Positions 1 through 9,352 of a stretch of 64,000 nucleotides of DNA are shown here, one piece after another. Within the stretch, counting starts at the first letter, position 1. Each line of letters opens with the position of its first letter. Origin of the DNA: Nocardioides albertanoniae (lineage in GTDB: Bacteria > Actinomycetota > Actinomycetes > Propionibacteriales > Nocardioidaceae); assembly GCF_006716315.1 (NCBI RefSeq), contig NZ_VFOV01000001.1:1160501-1224500 (forward strand). The letters are read 5' to 3'. A program made the translations under genes and the position numbers. The notes under the pieces are model-generated. The model had not been told where the DNA came from. It saw nothing but the letters and a program-made list of their open reading frames with translations, and searched no databases.

Positions 1-3000
1 CTCGAAGACCACCGGGAGCACCACGATCGAGGCCGGTGCCGCCGACCCGTGGCCGGAGGCGATGCGGAGGAAGTCGGCAGGCACGTCGCGCACGATGATG
101 GGTTGGCGGTCGTAGGCGGCCTGCCCGACCAACCCTTCACCCAGCGCGAAGACGTCGGGCACGTCGGGGGTCGGCCGATAGCCGTAGGAGGCGATGCGAC
201 GCAGCACCTTCGGCCCGTCGTGCTCGGGAGCCTGGTCGGTGAGGAAGATCGAGCCTTGCTGGGCGTCGACGAGCGGGGTGAGCTCGGAGACGATCAGCCG
301 CGCGACCTCGAGCAGGTCGCGACCGCCCTGCATGTGGCCGGTGAAACGGGCCAGGTTGGTCTTGAGCCAGTCCTGGTCCTCGTTGGCACGCGTGGTCTCG
401 CGCAGCGAGTCGATCATCTCGTTGAGGTTGTCCTTCAGATCGGCGACCTCGCCCGCGGCGCCGACGGTGATCTGCCTGCTCAGGTCACCTTGAGTGACCG
501 CGGTGGTGACCTCGGCGATCGCACGCAGCTGGGTGGTCAGGGTCGAGGCGAGCTGGTTGACGTTCTCCGTCAGGCCACGCCAGGTGCCGGAGACGTCGGC
601 GACCTCGGCCTGGCCACCGAGCTGGCCCTCGGTGCCGACCTCGCGGGCGACGCGGGTGACCTCGTCGGCGAAGGAGGAGAGCTGGTCGACCATGGTGTTG
701 ATGGTCGACTTGAGCTCGAGGATCTCGCCGCGGGCGTCGACGGTGATCTTCTGGGTGAGGTCGCCGCGGGCGACGGCGGTGGTGACCTGGGCGATGTTGC
801 GCACCTGGTTGGTCAGGTTGGTCGCCATCGAGTTGACCGAGTCGGTGAGGTCCTTCCACGTGCCGGCCACCCCGCGCACGTGCGCCTGACCTCCCAGCGA
901 GCCCTCGGTGCCGACCTCGCGGGCGACGCGGGTGACCTCGTCGGCGAAGGCGCGCAGGGTGTCGACCATCGCGTTGGTGGTGCCGGCCAGGGCCGCGACC
1001 TCGCCGCGGGCCTCGATGGAGATCTTCTGGGAGAGGTCGCCCTGGGAGACCGCGGTGGAGACCTGGGCGATGCTGCGCACCTGGTCGGTCAGGTTGGAGG
1101 CCATCGAGTTGACCGACACGGTCAGGTCGCGCCAGGTGCCGGCGACACCGGGCACCTGGGCCTGGCCGCCGAGCACGCCTTCGGTGCCGACCTCGCGGGC
1201 GACGCGGGTGACCTCGTCGGCGAAGGAGGAGAGCTGGTCGACCATGGTGTTGATGGTCGACTTGAGCTCGAGGATCTCGCCGCGGGCGTCGACGGTGATC
1301 TTCTGGGTGAGGTCGCCGCGGGCGACGGCGGTGGTGACCTGGGCGATGTTGCGCACCTGGAAGGTCAGGTTGGCGGCCATCAGGTTGACGTTCTCGGTGA
1401 GCCCCTTCCAGGTGCCGGAGACGTCGTGCACGTCGGCCTGGCCGCCGAGCTTGCCGTCGGTGCCGACCTCGCGGGCGACGCGGGTGACCTCGTCGGCGAA
1501 GGAGGAGAGCTGGTCGACCATGGTGTTGACCGTCGACTTGAGCTCGAGGATCTCGCCGCGGGCGTCGACGGTGATCTTCCTGGTCAGGTCGCCGCCGGCG
1601 ACCGCGGTCGTCACCTCGGCGATGTTGCGCACCTGGGCGGTCAGGGTGCCCGCCATGAAGTTCACCGAGTCGGTGAGGTCTCGCCAGGTGCCGGAGACGC
1701 CGGGCACCGCCGCCTGGCCGCCCAGCCGGCCCTCACCACCCACCTCGCGGGCGACGCGGGTGACCTCGTCGGCGAAGGCGGAGAGCTGGTCGACCATGGT
1801 GTTGACGGTGGTCTTGAGCTCGGCGAGCTCGCCGCGTACGTCGACGGTGATCTTCTGGGACAGGTCGCCGCGGGCGACGGCGGTGGTGACCTGGGCGATG
1901 TTGCGCACCTGGTTGGTCAGGTTGGTCGCCATCGAGTTGACCGAGTCGGTGAGGCTCTTCCAGCGTCCGTCGACGCCCGGCACCTCGGCCTGGCCGCCCA
2001 GCATCCCTTCGGTGCCGACCTCGCGGGCGACGCGGGTGACCTCGTCGGCGAAGGCGGAGAGCTGGTCGACCATGGTGTTGACGGTGGTCTTGAGCTCGGC
2101 GAGCTCGCCGCGTACGTCGACGGTGATCTTCTGGGACAGGTCGCCGCGGGCGACGGCGGTGGTGACCTGGGCGATGTCGCGCACCTGGTTGGTCAGGTTG
2201 CTCGCCATCGAGTTGACCGAGTCGGTGAGGTCCTTCCATCGGCCCGCCACGCCCGGCACCTCCGCCTGGCCACCGAGGATGCCCTCGGTGCCGACCTCCT
2301 TCGCGACCCGGGTGACCTCGTCGGCGAAGGTCTGCAGGGTGGCGGTCATCGAGTTGAGCGTCTCGGCGAGCTCGGCGACCTCACCGCGCGCCGTCACCGT
2401 GATCTGCTGCGAGAGGTCGCCGCGCGCCACGGCCTTGGCGACCGAGGAGATGCCGCGCACCTGGGAGGTGAGGTTGGAGGCCATCGTGTTGACCGAGTCG
2501 GTCAGGTCGCGCCAGGTGCCGGAGACACCGCGCACGTCGGCCTGACCGCCGAGCCGGCCCTCGGTGCCGACCTCGCGGGCGACGCGGGTGACCTCGTCGG
2601 CGAACGCGGAGAGCTGACCGACCATCCGGTCGACGGTCTCCTTGAGCTGGGCCATCTCCCCGGAGACCTCGATGGTGACCGTGCGCGAGAGGTCGCCGTT
2701 GGCGACGGCGGTGGTGACCTCGGCGATGTCGCGCACCTGCGCGGTCAGCCGCGACGACATCGTGTTGACGGCTTCGACGAGGTCGCGCCAGGTGCCGGAC
2801 GCGTTGCGCACCCGCGCGCGCCCACCGAGCTTGCCCTCGGTGCCGACCTCGCGGGTGACCCTGGCGATCTCCTCGGTGATCGTGGCGAGCTGGGCGACCA
2901 GGCCGTTGACGCTCTTGGCGACCTGCAGCGGGTCGCCCTTGAGGGCGCGGCTGCCGCGGCGTACGTCCATCGTCTGGGTGAGGTCGCCGGCGGAGACCGC

Positions 3001-3369
3001 GGTGACGACCCGGGCCACCTCGGCGGTGGGGCGGGCCAGGTCGGCGACCAGGTCGTTGGCGTCCTCGACGGCGGCCGCCCAGGCTCCGCCGCCGATGCTC
3101 GGTCGAAGACGCTCGTCGTGACGGCCGTCGCGCCCGGCCTCGCGGCGCACACGGGAGAGCTCGAGGGAGAGGTGGGTCAGCCGCTCGCCGATCTCGTTGT
3201 GGACGGTGGCGAGGTCGCCGAGCGGTCCGTCGATGGGCTCGAGACGGCCCGTGAAGATGCCGTCGCGCATCGCCGTCATCGCGTCCTTGAGGCGGCGAAA
3301 TGCGAGCGGATCGACTGCCACCTGCTCCGGGAGCGTGGTGCTGGTCGAGTTCCCCGACGACGAGGTCAT
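1..3369 (-). CDS. Multi-HAMP signalling protein, likely hybrid histidine kinase (3' end outside window)
   Basis: The minus strand is open without a stop from an ATG at 3369 to the window edge, giving 1123 codons of an unfinished gene. The protein is built from about ten tandem units of 92 residues (276 bp period). Nine carry a clear motif of the type [15 protein letters not shown], followed by a GQAEV...[11 protein letters not shown] block and a GDL(S/T)(Q/R)KITV block. After the last unit comes a GAF-like segment (about residues 1000-1123). No signal peptide or membrane segment is visible, so it is probably cytoplasmic. The 92-residue HAMP periodicity is that of soluble group III (Nik1-type) hybrid kinases. 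Kinase and receiver domains are expected beyond the edge but not seen. Units near 660-790 and 1225-1350 are almost identical at nucleotide level, suggesting recent unit duplication or conversion. It is divergent from the phosphatase gene at 3544. Confidence 0.9.
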   Translation of the reverse strand, partial: MTSSSGNSTSTTLPEQVAVDPLAFRRLKDAMTAMRDGIFTGRLEPIDGPLGDLATVHNEIGERLTHLSLELSRVRREAGRDGRHDERLRPSIGGGAWAAAVEDANDLVADLARPTAEVARVVTAVSAGDLTQTMDVRRGSRALKGDPLQVAKSVNGLVAQLATITEEIARVTREVGTEGKLGGRARVRNASGTWRDLVEAVNTMSSRLTAQVRDIAEVTTAVANGDLSRTVTIEVSGEMAQLKETVDRMVGQLSAFADEVTRVAREVGTEGRLGGQADVRGVSGTWRDLTDSVNTMASNLTSQVRGISSVAKAVARGDLSQQITVTARGEVAELAETLNSMTATLQTFADEVTRVAKEVGTEGILGGQAEVPGVAGRWKDLTDSVNSMASNLTNQVRDIAQVTTAVARGDLSQKITVDVRGELAELKTTVNTMVDQLSAFADEVTRVAREVGTEGMLGGQAEVPGVDGRWKSLTDSVNSMATNLTNQVRNIAQVTTAVARGDLSQKITVDVRGELAELKTTVNTMVDQLSAFADEVTRVAREVGGEGRLGGQAAVPGVSGTWRDLTDSVNFMAGTLTAQVRNIAEVTTAVAGGDLTRKITVDARGEILELKSTVNTMVDQLSSFADEVTRVAREVGTDGKLGGQADVHDVSGTWKGLTENVNLMAANLTFQVRNIAQVTTAVARGDLTQKITVDARGEILELKSTINTMVDQLSSFADEVTRVAREVGTEGVLGGQAQVPGVAGTWRDLTVSVNSMASNLTDQVRSIAQVSTAVSQGDLSQKISIEARGEVAALAGTTNAMVDTLRAFADEVTRVAREVGTEGSLGGQAHVRGVAGTWKDLTDSVNSMATNLTNQVRNIAQVTTAVARGDLTQKITVDARGEILELKSTINTMVDQLSSFADEVTRVAREVGTEGQLGGQAEVADVSGTWRGLTENVNQLASTLTTQLRAIAEVTTAVTQGDLSRQITVGAAGEVADLKDNLNEMIDSLRETTRANEDQDWLKTNLARFTGHMQGGRDLLEVARLIVSELTPLVDAQQGSIFLTDQAPEHDGPKVLRRIASYGYRPTPDVPDVFALGEGLVGQAAYDRQPIIVRDVPADFLRIASGHGSAAPASIVVLPVVFE

Positions 3370-3543
3370 CGTGCCTCCTCTCACGCTGAGTCGCGTGTCT
3401 GCTGCAGTGTCGCACTCATCGGTGTTCCGCGATCGCCAAATGGTCGTTCCCCATCGATTCTGGTCACTTCGTGACCTACCCGCCGGTACCTTCTGGTGAT
3501 CGCTCCCACACCCAGGCAAAACGGGTGCAGAATCGGCGGTGCC

Positions 3544-5682
3544 ATGAGCAGTGGAGCCAAGACGCTCTCGCGCACCTTCGAACCGGCACCCACGTCGGTC
3601 TCGGAAGCGCGCCGTTTCGCGCGGACCGTGATCGTCGACTGGGGCCTCGACGACCTCCTCGACGACGCCGTGCTGCTCACCAGCGAGCTGGTCACCAATG
3701 CCGTGACCCATGCCGGCACGCCGACGACCGTCGTGGTCGTACGCGAGGCCGACCGGCTCCGCATCGACGTGGTCGACCAGCATCCGACCCGGGTGCTCCC
3801 GGTCGGTGCCAACGCCCGCCCCGGCGTCAGCGAGCACGGGCGCGGTCTGCTCCTCACCTCGGCGCTGGCGACGGCCTGGGGCGTCGAGTACCGCAAGGAC
3901 AACAAGCGGGTGTGGGCGGCGTTCGCGCTCGTCGGCACGCCCCTCGAGATCGAGGCCCCTTCCGGGGGAGGTCCCGACGACCTGGACCCGCATCAGCGAG
4001 AGAGCGCGTCGGCGAACGGTGGTGATCCGCTGGGGCTGAGCGGTCACGCCCTCAACCAGCTCGCGCTCGCCGACATGCTCGAGCTGGTCGTCGACCAGAC
4101 CCGGGAGAAGCTCGACGCCGAGGCCGCCTATCTCCTGCTCGAGAACGAGATGGAGGACCGGTTCGTGGTGGCCGCCACCAGCGGCGGCGCGGCGCCGATC
4201 CAGGGGCGGAGCGTACGCCGCGGCGAGGCGGGCGCGCCGAGCCTGCGGGCGAGCTTCCGGCCGCTGGCGATCAGCGACCTCCGGGTCACGCCGGTCGAGC
4301 TGCTCGGCGAGCTCGAGCTGCGCTCGCTGGTGACCGCGCCGGTGGCCTTCGACGGGCGCGTGATCGGCACGCTCGCGGTTGCGAGGGCCGAGCCGGGCGG
4401 CTTCGCCACCGACGACGGGGCCCAGCTGCAGCGCATCGCCGACTGGGTCGCGCCGAGCGTCGACCGGGCGTCGAACCGGGCCGCCGACGGCGAGCGACGC
4501 TCCTGGCTGGCGTTCCAGGGGGAGGCCAGCGTGATGCTGGCGGGGTCGTTGGACCTGGAGGCGACGACCGCGATGACCGGGCAGATCGTGGTGCCGCGGC
4601 TGGCCGCGTGGTGCGGCATCTACCTCAACGACGTCCGCGGCCATCCTCGGCTCCAGTTCGCCTGGCATGCCGACGAGCAGCACCTCGACGCGGTGCGCGG
4701 GGCGCTCGCGAAGGCGGAGCCGGCGGGCCGGGAGGCGCCCGCGGAGCCGGACTTCGCGGGGGAGGTCGCGATCCTCCCGCTGGAGGCACGCAACCGGGTC
4801 ATCGGCTGGCTCACCCTGGGCCGGCCCGTCGGTGACCCGTTGCGCCGAGAGCGGCTGACGGTGGCGGAGTCGCTGGCCCGGCGGGCGGCGCTGGCGATCG
4901 ACAACGCCCGCGCTCACACTGAGCTGCACGACATCGGCCAGGCCCTGCAGCGCAGCCTGCTGCCGTCGGTGCTTCCCGAGATCCCGGGTGTCGACATCGG
5001 GGTGGGCTATGAGCCCACCGGTGAGTTCAACGACGCCGGCGGCGACTTCTACGACATCTTCGCCCTCGGCGCCGGCCGCTGGGGCTTCATGGTGGGCGAC
5101 GTCTGCGGCGTCGGGCCCGAGGCGGCCGCGGTCGCCGGGATGTCGCGCCACACGGTGCGGGCGCTGATGCGCGCGGGCATCCCGATCGCGCCGACCCTGG
5201 AGCGGCTCAACGGCGCGATCTGCGACGAGGGACCGCGAGGCCGTTTCATCACGCTCGTCTGCGGCACGATCGAGGCCACCGGGGCATCGAGGTTCCGCGT
5301 ACGCATCGTGTGTGCCGGTCACCCGCCACCGTTCCTGGTCTCCCGCGTCGACCCGGAGGCGCCCGCCCGCCGGGTCGGCCGGCCGCAGGCTCTGCTGGGC
5401 GTCATCGACGCCGTCGACTACATCGAGGAGGAGGTGCGCGTCGAGCGCGGAGACCGGCTCGTCATCGTGACCGACGGTGTGCTGGAGCGCCGCGACGGCG
5501 TGCCGATGTTCGAGGAGGCGGGTGTCGCGGCGGTCCTGGCCACCAGTGACGGCTCGGGCGCGCAGGCCACCGCCGACCGGCTGCTGGAGGCGGTCGCCGA
5601 CTTCTCCGCCACCCCGCCCTCCGACGACATGGCCGTGCTCGTCCTCGACCTGGACAGGGCATCTGCCCCGGCGCCTCGCTGA
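3544..5682 (+). CDS. HATPase/GAF/SpoIIE-type PP2C phosphatase regulator
   Basis: A 712-residue soluble protein. Residues about 10-130 form an RsbW-like GHKL ATPase domain with an N box ([12 protein letters not shown]) and a G box (EHGRGLLL). The middle (about 165-455) holds GAF-like sensor segments. The C-terminal 240 residues are a SpoIIE/PP2C phosphatase, with LQRSLLP, the metal-binding [14 protein letters not shown], and a SDDMAVLV motif near the end. Such proteins regulate anti-sigma-factor antagonists by dephosphorylation, and the ATPase domain can act as the anti-sigma kinase; a partner-switching role is therefore inferred. I chose the ATG at 3544, because the extra 16 residues from a GTG at 3496 do not look like part of the domain. 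Its divergent neighbour is the multi-HAMP protein, so both probably serve one stress-sensing circuit. The substrate antagonist is not in the window. Confidence 0.85.
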   Translation: MSSGAKTLSRTFEPAPTSVSEARRFARTVIVDWGLDDLLDDAVLLTSELVTNAVTHAGTPTTVVVVREADRLRIDVVDQHPTRVLPVGANARPGVSEHGRGLLLTSALATAWGVEYRKDNKRVWAAFALVGTPLEIEAPSGGGPDDLDPHQRESASANGGDPLGLSGHALNQLALADMLELVVDQTREKLDAEAAYLLLENEMEDRFVVAATSGGAAPIQGRSVRRGEAGAPSLRASFRPLAISDLRVTPVELLGELELRSLVTAPVAFDGRVIGTLAVARAEPGGFATDDGAQLQRIADWVAPSVDRASNRAADGERRSWLAFQGEASVMLAGSLDLEATTAMTGQIVVPRLAAWCGIYLNDVRGHPRLQFAWHADEQHLDAVRGALAKAEPAGREAPAEPDFAGEVAILPLEARNRVIGWLTLGRPVGDPLRRERLTVAESLARRAALAIDNARAHTELHDIGQALQRSLLPSVLPEIPGVDIGVGYEPTGEFNDAGGDFYDIFALGAGRWGFMVGDVCGVGPEAAAVAGMSRHTVRALMRAGIPIAPTLERLNGAICDEGPRGRFITLVCGTIEATGASRFRVRIVCAGHPPPFLVSRVDPEAPARRVGRPQALLGVIDAVDYIEEEVRVERGDRLVIVTDGVLERRDGVPMFEEAGVAAVLATSDGSGAQATADRLLEAVADFSATPPSDDMAVLVLDLDRASAPAPR

Positions 5683-5685
5683 GCC

Positions 5686-5860
5686 AGTGGCGTGTCTCCG
5701 AATTTCCTGGGCGGTTCGCGCCGCCATGGCACGCGCCTCGCCGCGTTGGCGCCCCTCGGCTGCGCCTGTCATTGGCGCCCGGTATGACTACGGGACGCCG
5801 CCTTGCGAGGCACGCACCCTGACGACGCCAACCGTTCAGGAACTCCGGCGACACACCACT
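5686..5860. repeat. 175-bp imperfect palindrome (MITE-like or terminator)
   Basis: The two ends are complementary (AGTGGCGTGTCTCCG at 5686 pairs with the complement of the sequence ending at 5860). Complementarity continues inward: about 43 of the outer 56 positions match, and many mismatches are C/T transitions that would still pair as G-U in RNA. The centre is near 5773. It begins 3 bp after the stop of the SpoIIE gene and ends about 70 bp before the glmU promoter. It has no convincing ORF of its own. It could be a miniature transposable element, a strong terminator, or both. The rest of the 5683-5943 gap holds the glmU promoter. Confidence 0.7.
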
Positions 5861-5929
5861 AGTCGCGGTCGATCCCGGCCGTGGCCGGGATCGCCGATCC
5901 CAGGCTCGGGGCCACCACGGTCGTGACCC

Positions 5930-5935
5930 TAGACT
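5930..5935 (+). promoter_or_regulatory. -10 element of glmU, leaderless type
   Basis: TAGACT lies 8 nt before the ATG of glmU and no Shine-Dalgarno is present. This is the usual actinobacterial arrangement for a transcript starting at or next to the start codon. The same layout recurs before many genes in the window. Confidence 0.55.
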
Positions 5936-5943
5936 GAGCCAAC

Positions 5944-7410
5944 ATGAGCGAGCTGACCGTGATCGTGCTGGCTGCCGGTGGCGGCACCCGGATGAAGTCC
6001 AAGACTCCCAAGATGCTCCACCAGATCGCGGGTCGCAGCCTGGTCGGCCATGTGCTGGCCGCGGTCTCGGAGGCCGGCGCCACCCGCGTCGTCACGGTGG
6101 TGGGGCACCAGCGCGAGCTGGTCGAGCCGCACATCGCCGAGATCCTGCCCGAGACCGTGATCGCGGTGCAGGAGGAGCAGCTGGGCACCGCCCACGCCGT
6201 GCGGATGGCGGTCGAGACGGCGTCGGTCGCCACCGGCACCGTCGTCGTGACGTACGGCGACACGCCTCTGCTGCGCGGCGAGTCGCTGCGTGCGCTCGTC
6301 GCCGAGCACGAGAGCGCGGGACGGGCCGCCACGATCCTGAGCGGGATCGTGCCGGAGCCGTTCGGGTACGGGCGGATCCTGCGCGCCGACGACGGACCCG
6401 GCGCCGGGGTCACCGGGATCGTCGAGGAGAAGGACGCCTCCGCGGAGCAGCGCGCGATCACCGAGATCAACTCGGGCATCATCGCCTTCGACGGGGCGTT
6501 CCTGGCCGACGTGCTCCCGCGGATCGGCAACGACAACGCGAAGTCGGAGTTCTACCTCACCGACGCGATCGCGCTCGCCGTCGCCGACGGGCTGGGCGTC
6601 GACGCCTACGTGCTCGACGACGTCACCGAGGCCGAAGGCGCCAACGACCGCGCCCAGCTGGCGGACCTGGGGAAGACGCTCAACGAGCGGATCGTCACCC
6701 GGTGGATGAAGGACGGGGTCACCGTCATGGACCCGGCCACCACCTGGATCGACGCCGACGTCGAGCTCGCCACCGACGTCACGATCCTGCCCGGCACCCA
6801 GCTCATCGGGGCCACGCGGATCGACGAGGACGCGGTCATCGGCCCCGACTGCACGCTGAAGGACACCGAGGTCGGCCACGGCGCCCGGGTGGTGCGTACG
6901 CAGGCAGAGCTCGCCGTCGTCGGGCCCGGCGCCACCGTCGGACCGTTCTCCTACCTGCGCCCGGGCACGGTGCTCGGCGACGAGGGCAAGATCGGCGGCT
7001 TCGTCGAGGTCAAGAACTCCACCATCGGCGCCGGCGCGAAGGTGCCGCACCTGTCCTACGTCGGCGACGCGACGATCGGGGAGGCCACCAACATCGGGGC
7101 CGGCACGATCTTCGCCAACTACGACGGGGTCAACAAGCACAAGACCCGCATCGGCCGCCACGTGAAGTCGGGTTCGGGTGTGACGTTTGTCGCCCCGGTC
7201 ACCGTCGGTGACGGTGCTGCGACAGGCGGAGAGGCCCTGATCCGCGACGACGTGCCGGCCGGTGCCCTGGCCGTCTCTGCAGGTCAGCAGAGGATCATCG
7301 AGGGGTGGGCGCTCGCGAGGCGGGCGGGCACCCCGCAGGCGGCCGCCGCCGCAGAAGCGCTCGACGCGGGCGTACCCATCCTCGGTGAACCCGAGGCGAC
7401 GGACGAGTGA
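5944..7410 (+). CDS. glmU: Bifunctional UDP-GlcNAc pyrophosphorylase / GlcN-1-P acetyltransferase
   Basis: A 488-residue protein making UDP-N-acetylglucosamine from glucosamine-1-phosphate, acetyl-CoA and UTP in the cytosol, for peptidoglycan and other wall polymers. The N-terminal half (about 1-235) has the nucleotidyltransferase signature LAAGGGTRMKS and the GTAHAV, YGDTPLL and FYLTDA blocks. The C-terminal half (about 255-460) is a left-handed beta helix of hexapeptide repeats containing FVEVKNS, HLSYVGDA and GAGTIFANYDG. The length is typical. prs follows after 74 bp, an order common in Actinobacteria. The N-terminus begins MSELTV. Expression probably starts from the leaderless-type -10 at 5930. 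Confidence 0.97.
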   Translation: MSELTVIVLAAGGGTRMKSKTPKMLHQIAGRSLVGHVLAAVSEAGATRVVTVVGHQRELVEPHIAEILPETVIAVQEEQLGTAHAVRMAVETASVATGTVVVTYGDTPLLRGESLRALVAEHESAGRAATILSGIVPEPFGYGRILRADDGPGAGVTGIVEEKDASAEQRAITEINSGIIAFDGAFLADVLPRIGNDNAKSEFYLTDAIALAVADGLGVDAYVLDDVTEAEGANDRAQLADLGKTLNERIVTRWMKDGVTVMDPATTWIDADVELATDVTILPGTQLIGATRIDEDAVIGPDCTLKDTEVGHGARVVRTQAELAVVGPGATVGPFSYLRPGTVLGDEGKIGGFVEVKNSTIGAGAKVPHLSYVGDATIGEATNIGAGTIFANYDGVNKHKTRIGRHVKSGSGVTFVAPVTVGDGAATGGEALIRDDVPAGALAVSAGQQRIIEGWALARRAGTPQAAAAAEALDAGVPILGEPEATDE

Positions 7411-7484
7411 CGCCGGGGGTTGGGCGCGAAGGCGTTGTTGATGCAGAATCCAAGGGCAGTGACCCCGGGGGTAGGAGCCAGCAC

Positions 7485-8459
7485 ATGACCAAGCGCACCA
7501 CCGAGAAGCAGATGATGCTCTTCAGCGGCCGGGCGCACCCGGTCCTCGCCGAGGAGGTCGCTGACCTGCTCGGTACGAAGCTGACGCCGACCTCGGCCTA
7601 CGACTTCGCCAACTCCGAGACCTACATCCGCTACGAGGAGTCGGTGCGCGGCTCGGACGCCTTCGTGCTCCAGAGCCACACCGCCCCGATCAACCAGTGG
7701 CTCATGGAGCACCTGATCATGGTCGACGCGCTCAAGCGGGCCTCGGCCAAGCGGATCACCGTCGTGATGCCGTTCTGGGGCTACTCCCGCCAGGACAAGA
7801 AGCACCGCGGTCGCGAGCCGATCTCGGCCCGCCTGGTCGCCGACATGTTCAAGACCGCGGGCGCCGACCGGATCATCTCCGTCGACCTCCACGCCGACCA
7901 GCTCCAGGGCTACTTCGACGGGCCCGTCGACCACCTGATGGCACTGCCGCTGCTGACCGACTACATCAAGGAGAAGTACGGCAACCAGCCGCTGGCCGTC
8001 GTCTCTCCCGATGCCGGTCGGATCAAGGTCGCCGAGCGCTGGGCCGCGCGGCTCGGCAACGTGCCGCTGGCCTTCATCCACAAGACCCGCGACATCACCC
8101 GGCCCAACGAGACCGTCGCCAACCGCGTCGTGGGCGAGGTCGAGGGCCGCATCTGCGTGCTCACCGACGACATGATCGACACCGGCGGCACCATCGTGAA
8201 GGCCGCCGAGGCGCTGATGAAGGACGGTGCGGCCGGCGTGATCATCGCCGCCACCCACGCGATCCTCTCCGACCCCGCCGTCGACCGGCTGAAGAACTCC
8301 ACCGCCACCGAGGTCGTCATCACCAACACCCTGCCGGTGCCGGAGGAGAAGCAGTTCGACAAGCTCACCACGCTCTCGATCGCGCCGATGCTGGCCCGAG
8401 CCATCCGCGAGGTCTTCGAGGACGGCTCGGTGACCTCGATGTTCGACGGGCACGCCTGA
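7485..8459 (+). CDS. prs: Ribose-phosphate pyrophosphokinase
   Basis: A 324-residue cytosolic enzyme making phosphoribosyl pyrophosphate (PRPP) from ribose-5-phosphate and ATP, the precursor of nucleotides, His and Trp. Visible family motifs are FSGRAHPVLAEEVA, FANSETYIRYEESV, the flexible loop GYSRQDKKHRGREPIS, the DLHADQLQGYF segment, and the PRPP-binding loop VLTDDMIDTGGT. The reading frame is open from 7407, but the ATG at 7485 is preceded by TAGGAG at a good distance and gives the normal family N-terminus, so I prefer it. A CAGAAT -10-like hexamer lies at 7444. It is directly downstream of glmU. Confidence 0.96.
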   Translation: MTKRTTEKQMMLFSGRAHPVLAEEVADLLGTKLTPTSAYDFANSETYIRYEESVRGSDAFVLQSHTAPINQWLMEHLIMVDALKRASAKRITVVMPFWGYSRQDKKHRGREPISARLVADMFKTAGADRIISVDLHADQLQGYFDGPVDHLMALPLLTDYIKEKYGNQPLAVVSPDAGRIKVAERWAARLGNVPLAFIHKTRDITRPNETVANRVVGEVEGRICVLTDDMIDTGGTIVKAAEALMKDGAAGVIIAATHAILSDPAVDRLKNSTATEVVITNTLPVPEEKQFDKLTTLSIAPMLARAIREVFEDGSVTSMFDGHA

Positions 8460-8472
8460 GCCAGGTCTCCCC

Positions 8473-9003
8473 GTGGCGGGCGACTTCGAGCTGACCACCG
8501 ACGAGCTGCGGGTCGTCGCCCGCTACGTCGCGGAGACCGCCGCCGAGGTGCTGCCGGTCTTCGAAACGGCGTGCCCCGACGACCCGCGTCCGAGAGCCGC
8601 GCTGGAAGCTGCCTGGGAGTTCGTGGGTGGTTCGCGGCGTACGAAGCTGCAGCGCGTCACATCGCTGGACGCTCACCGCGCCGCCGCCGAGGCGCCCTCG
8701 GAGGCGGCGCGGCTGGCGGCGCGGAGCGCCGGTGACGCTGGGTCGGCGGCCTATCTTCATCCGATTGCCAAAGCCACCCAGGTCGGGCACATCCTGCGCG
8801 CCCCTGCGAGTGTCGCGCGGATCGCCGAGCTCGAGGCGCCGGGTGATCCCGGGGCTGCTTCTGCTTCTCTGAACCGTGCCGTCGAGCGCGCTGATCGGGT
8901 GCTGGTCGACGTGCTCCTGCGTTACCCGGACGCGCCCGCCGGCAAGAGCCGCGTCGCTGAGCTCATGAGCATGCTTGACGCTCGGCTGCGTGTGTCGCGC
9001 TGA
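8473..9003 (+). CDS. Putative immunity protein, Imm5-like family
   Basis: A 176-residue, alanine-rich, helical-looking soluble protein starting at GTG, 13 bp after prs. It resembles actinobacterial proteins annotated as putative immunity protein (Imm5-like) or, misleadingly, as exonuclease SbcC. The diagnostic part is the pair of segments RRTKLQRVTSLDAHRAA and YLHPIAKATQVGHILRA. Family members are inferred to neutralise polymorphic toxins, but no toxin gene adjoins it here, so the role is uncertain. The tight spacing suggests cotranscription with prs. The family call is from memory of conserved segments. Confidence 0.65.
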   Translation: MAGDFELTTDELRVVARYVAETAAEVLPVFETACPDDPRPRAALEAAWEFVGGSRRTKLQRVTSLDAHRAAAEAPSEAARLAARSAGDAGSAAYLHPIAKATQVGHILRAPASVARIAELEAPGDPGAASASLNRAVERADRVLVDVLLRYPDAPAGKSRVAELMSMLDARLRVSR

Positions 9004-9070
9004 GGATTCGGCGGCGGTGAACCTGGTTGTGGCCTCGCCGCGGTAGGTGGATGGTTTTCGGGATGGGTGT

Positions 9071-9228
9071 GGGCCGCCGACCCTTTCCTGGAGGGTCTTC
9101 TCGATCTGGCCCGGCGTCAAGGACGCCCTTCGGGCGCCGGCTACGCCGGCCGCTACGCGGTCCTGGACTCCGGGCCAGATCGAGAAAAGATTTGGCTGAT
9201 TATCGGGGCGGCGGCCAGGGTGTGGCCG
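9071..9228 (+). repeat. Left inverted-repeat arm upstream of the DUF222/HNH gene
   Basis: Once an 87-bp insertion (9099-9185) is removed, this segment matches the reverse complement of 10754-10820 at roughly 62 of 67 positions. The match covers GGCCGCCGACCC...CTGGAG...GTCT and then AAAGATTTGGCTG...TATCGGGGCGGCGG. One reading of both arms encodes the same AADPFLE stretch, so they may be remnants of one coding sequence. The wider gene-free stretch 9004-9352 otherwise holds only short ORFs without recognisable products and the presumed promoter of the HNH gene. Confidence 0.75.
9099..9185. mobile_element. 87-bp palindromic miniature insertion
   Basis: The element is bounded by a perfect 16-bp terminal inverted repeat (TCTCGATCTGGCCCGG and its complement at 9170-9185). 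Complementarity continues more loosely inward for about 10 further positions. The paralogous arm at 10754-10820 has the uninterrupted site GTCTAAAG exactly where this element sits, so the boundaries are set by comparison with an empty site. No target-site duplication is evident. It cannot code for a transposase. Confidence 0.7.
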
Positions 9229-9352
9229 GGAGGAGCGACTGCTGGTCGCTGCCGCGAAAAAGGCGCGTTGACCTGCGAAAAGAGGTGGAGCTACTGGTCG
9301 GTAAAGAGTAAAATCAGGGGTATCCGACGGGCACCTTGAGAGGGGGTCAGCG

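Noticed and set aside
49..3474. Plus-strand ORF of 1141 codons with Gly/Asp/Val/Leu-rich repeats
   Set aside because: It is the antisense of the HAMP repeat gene. The repeated unit arises from the 276-bp period, and the minus-strand reading gives a recognisable family.
5683..5943. tRNA gene upstream of glmU, as in some Actinobacteria
   Set aside because: No T-loop (GTTCGA) or acceptor-stem pairing could be found; the gap is filled by the long palindrome and promoter.
9027..9339. Short plus-strand ORFs between the Imm5-like gene and the HNH gene
   Set aside because: They span the repeat arm and the 87-bp insertion and have no recognisable product.
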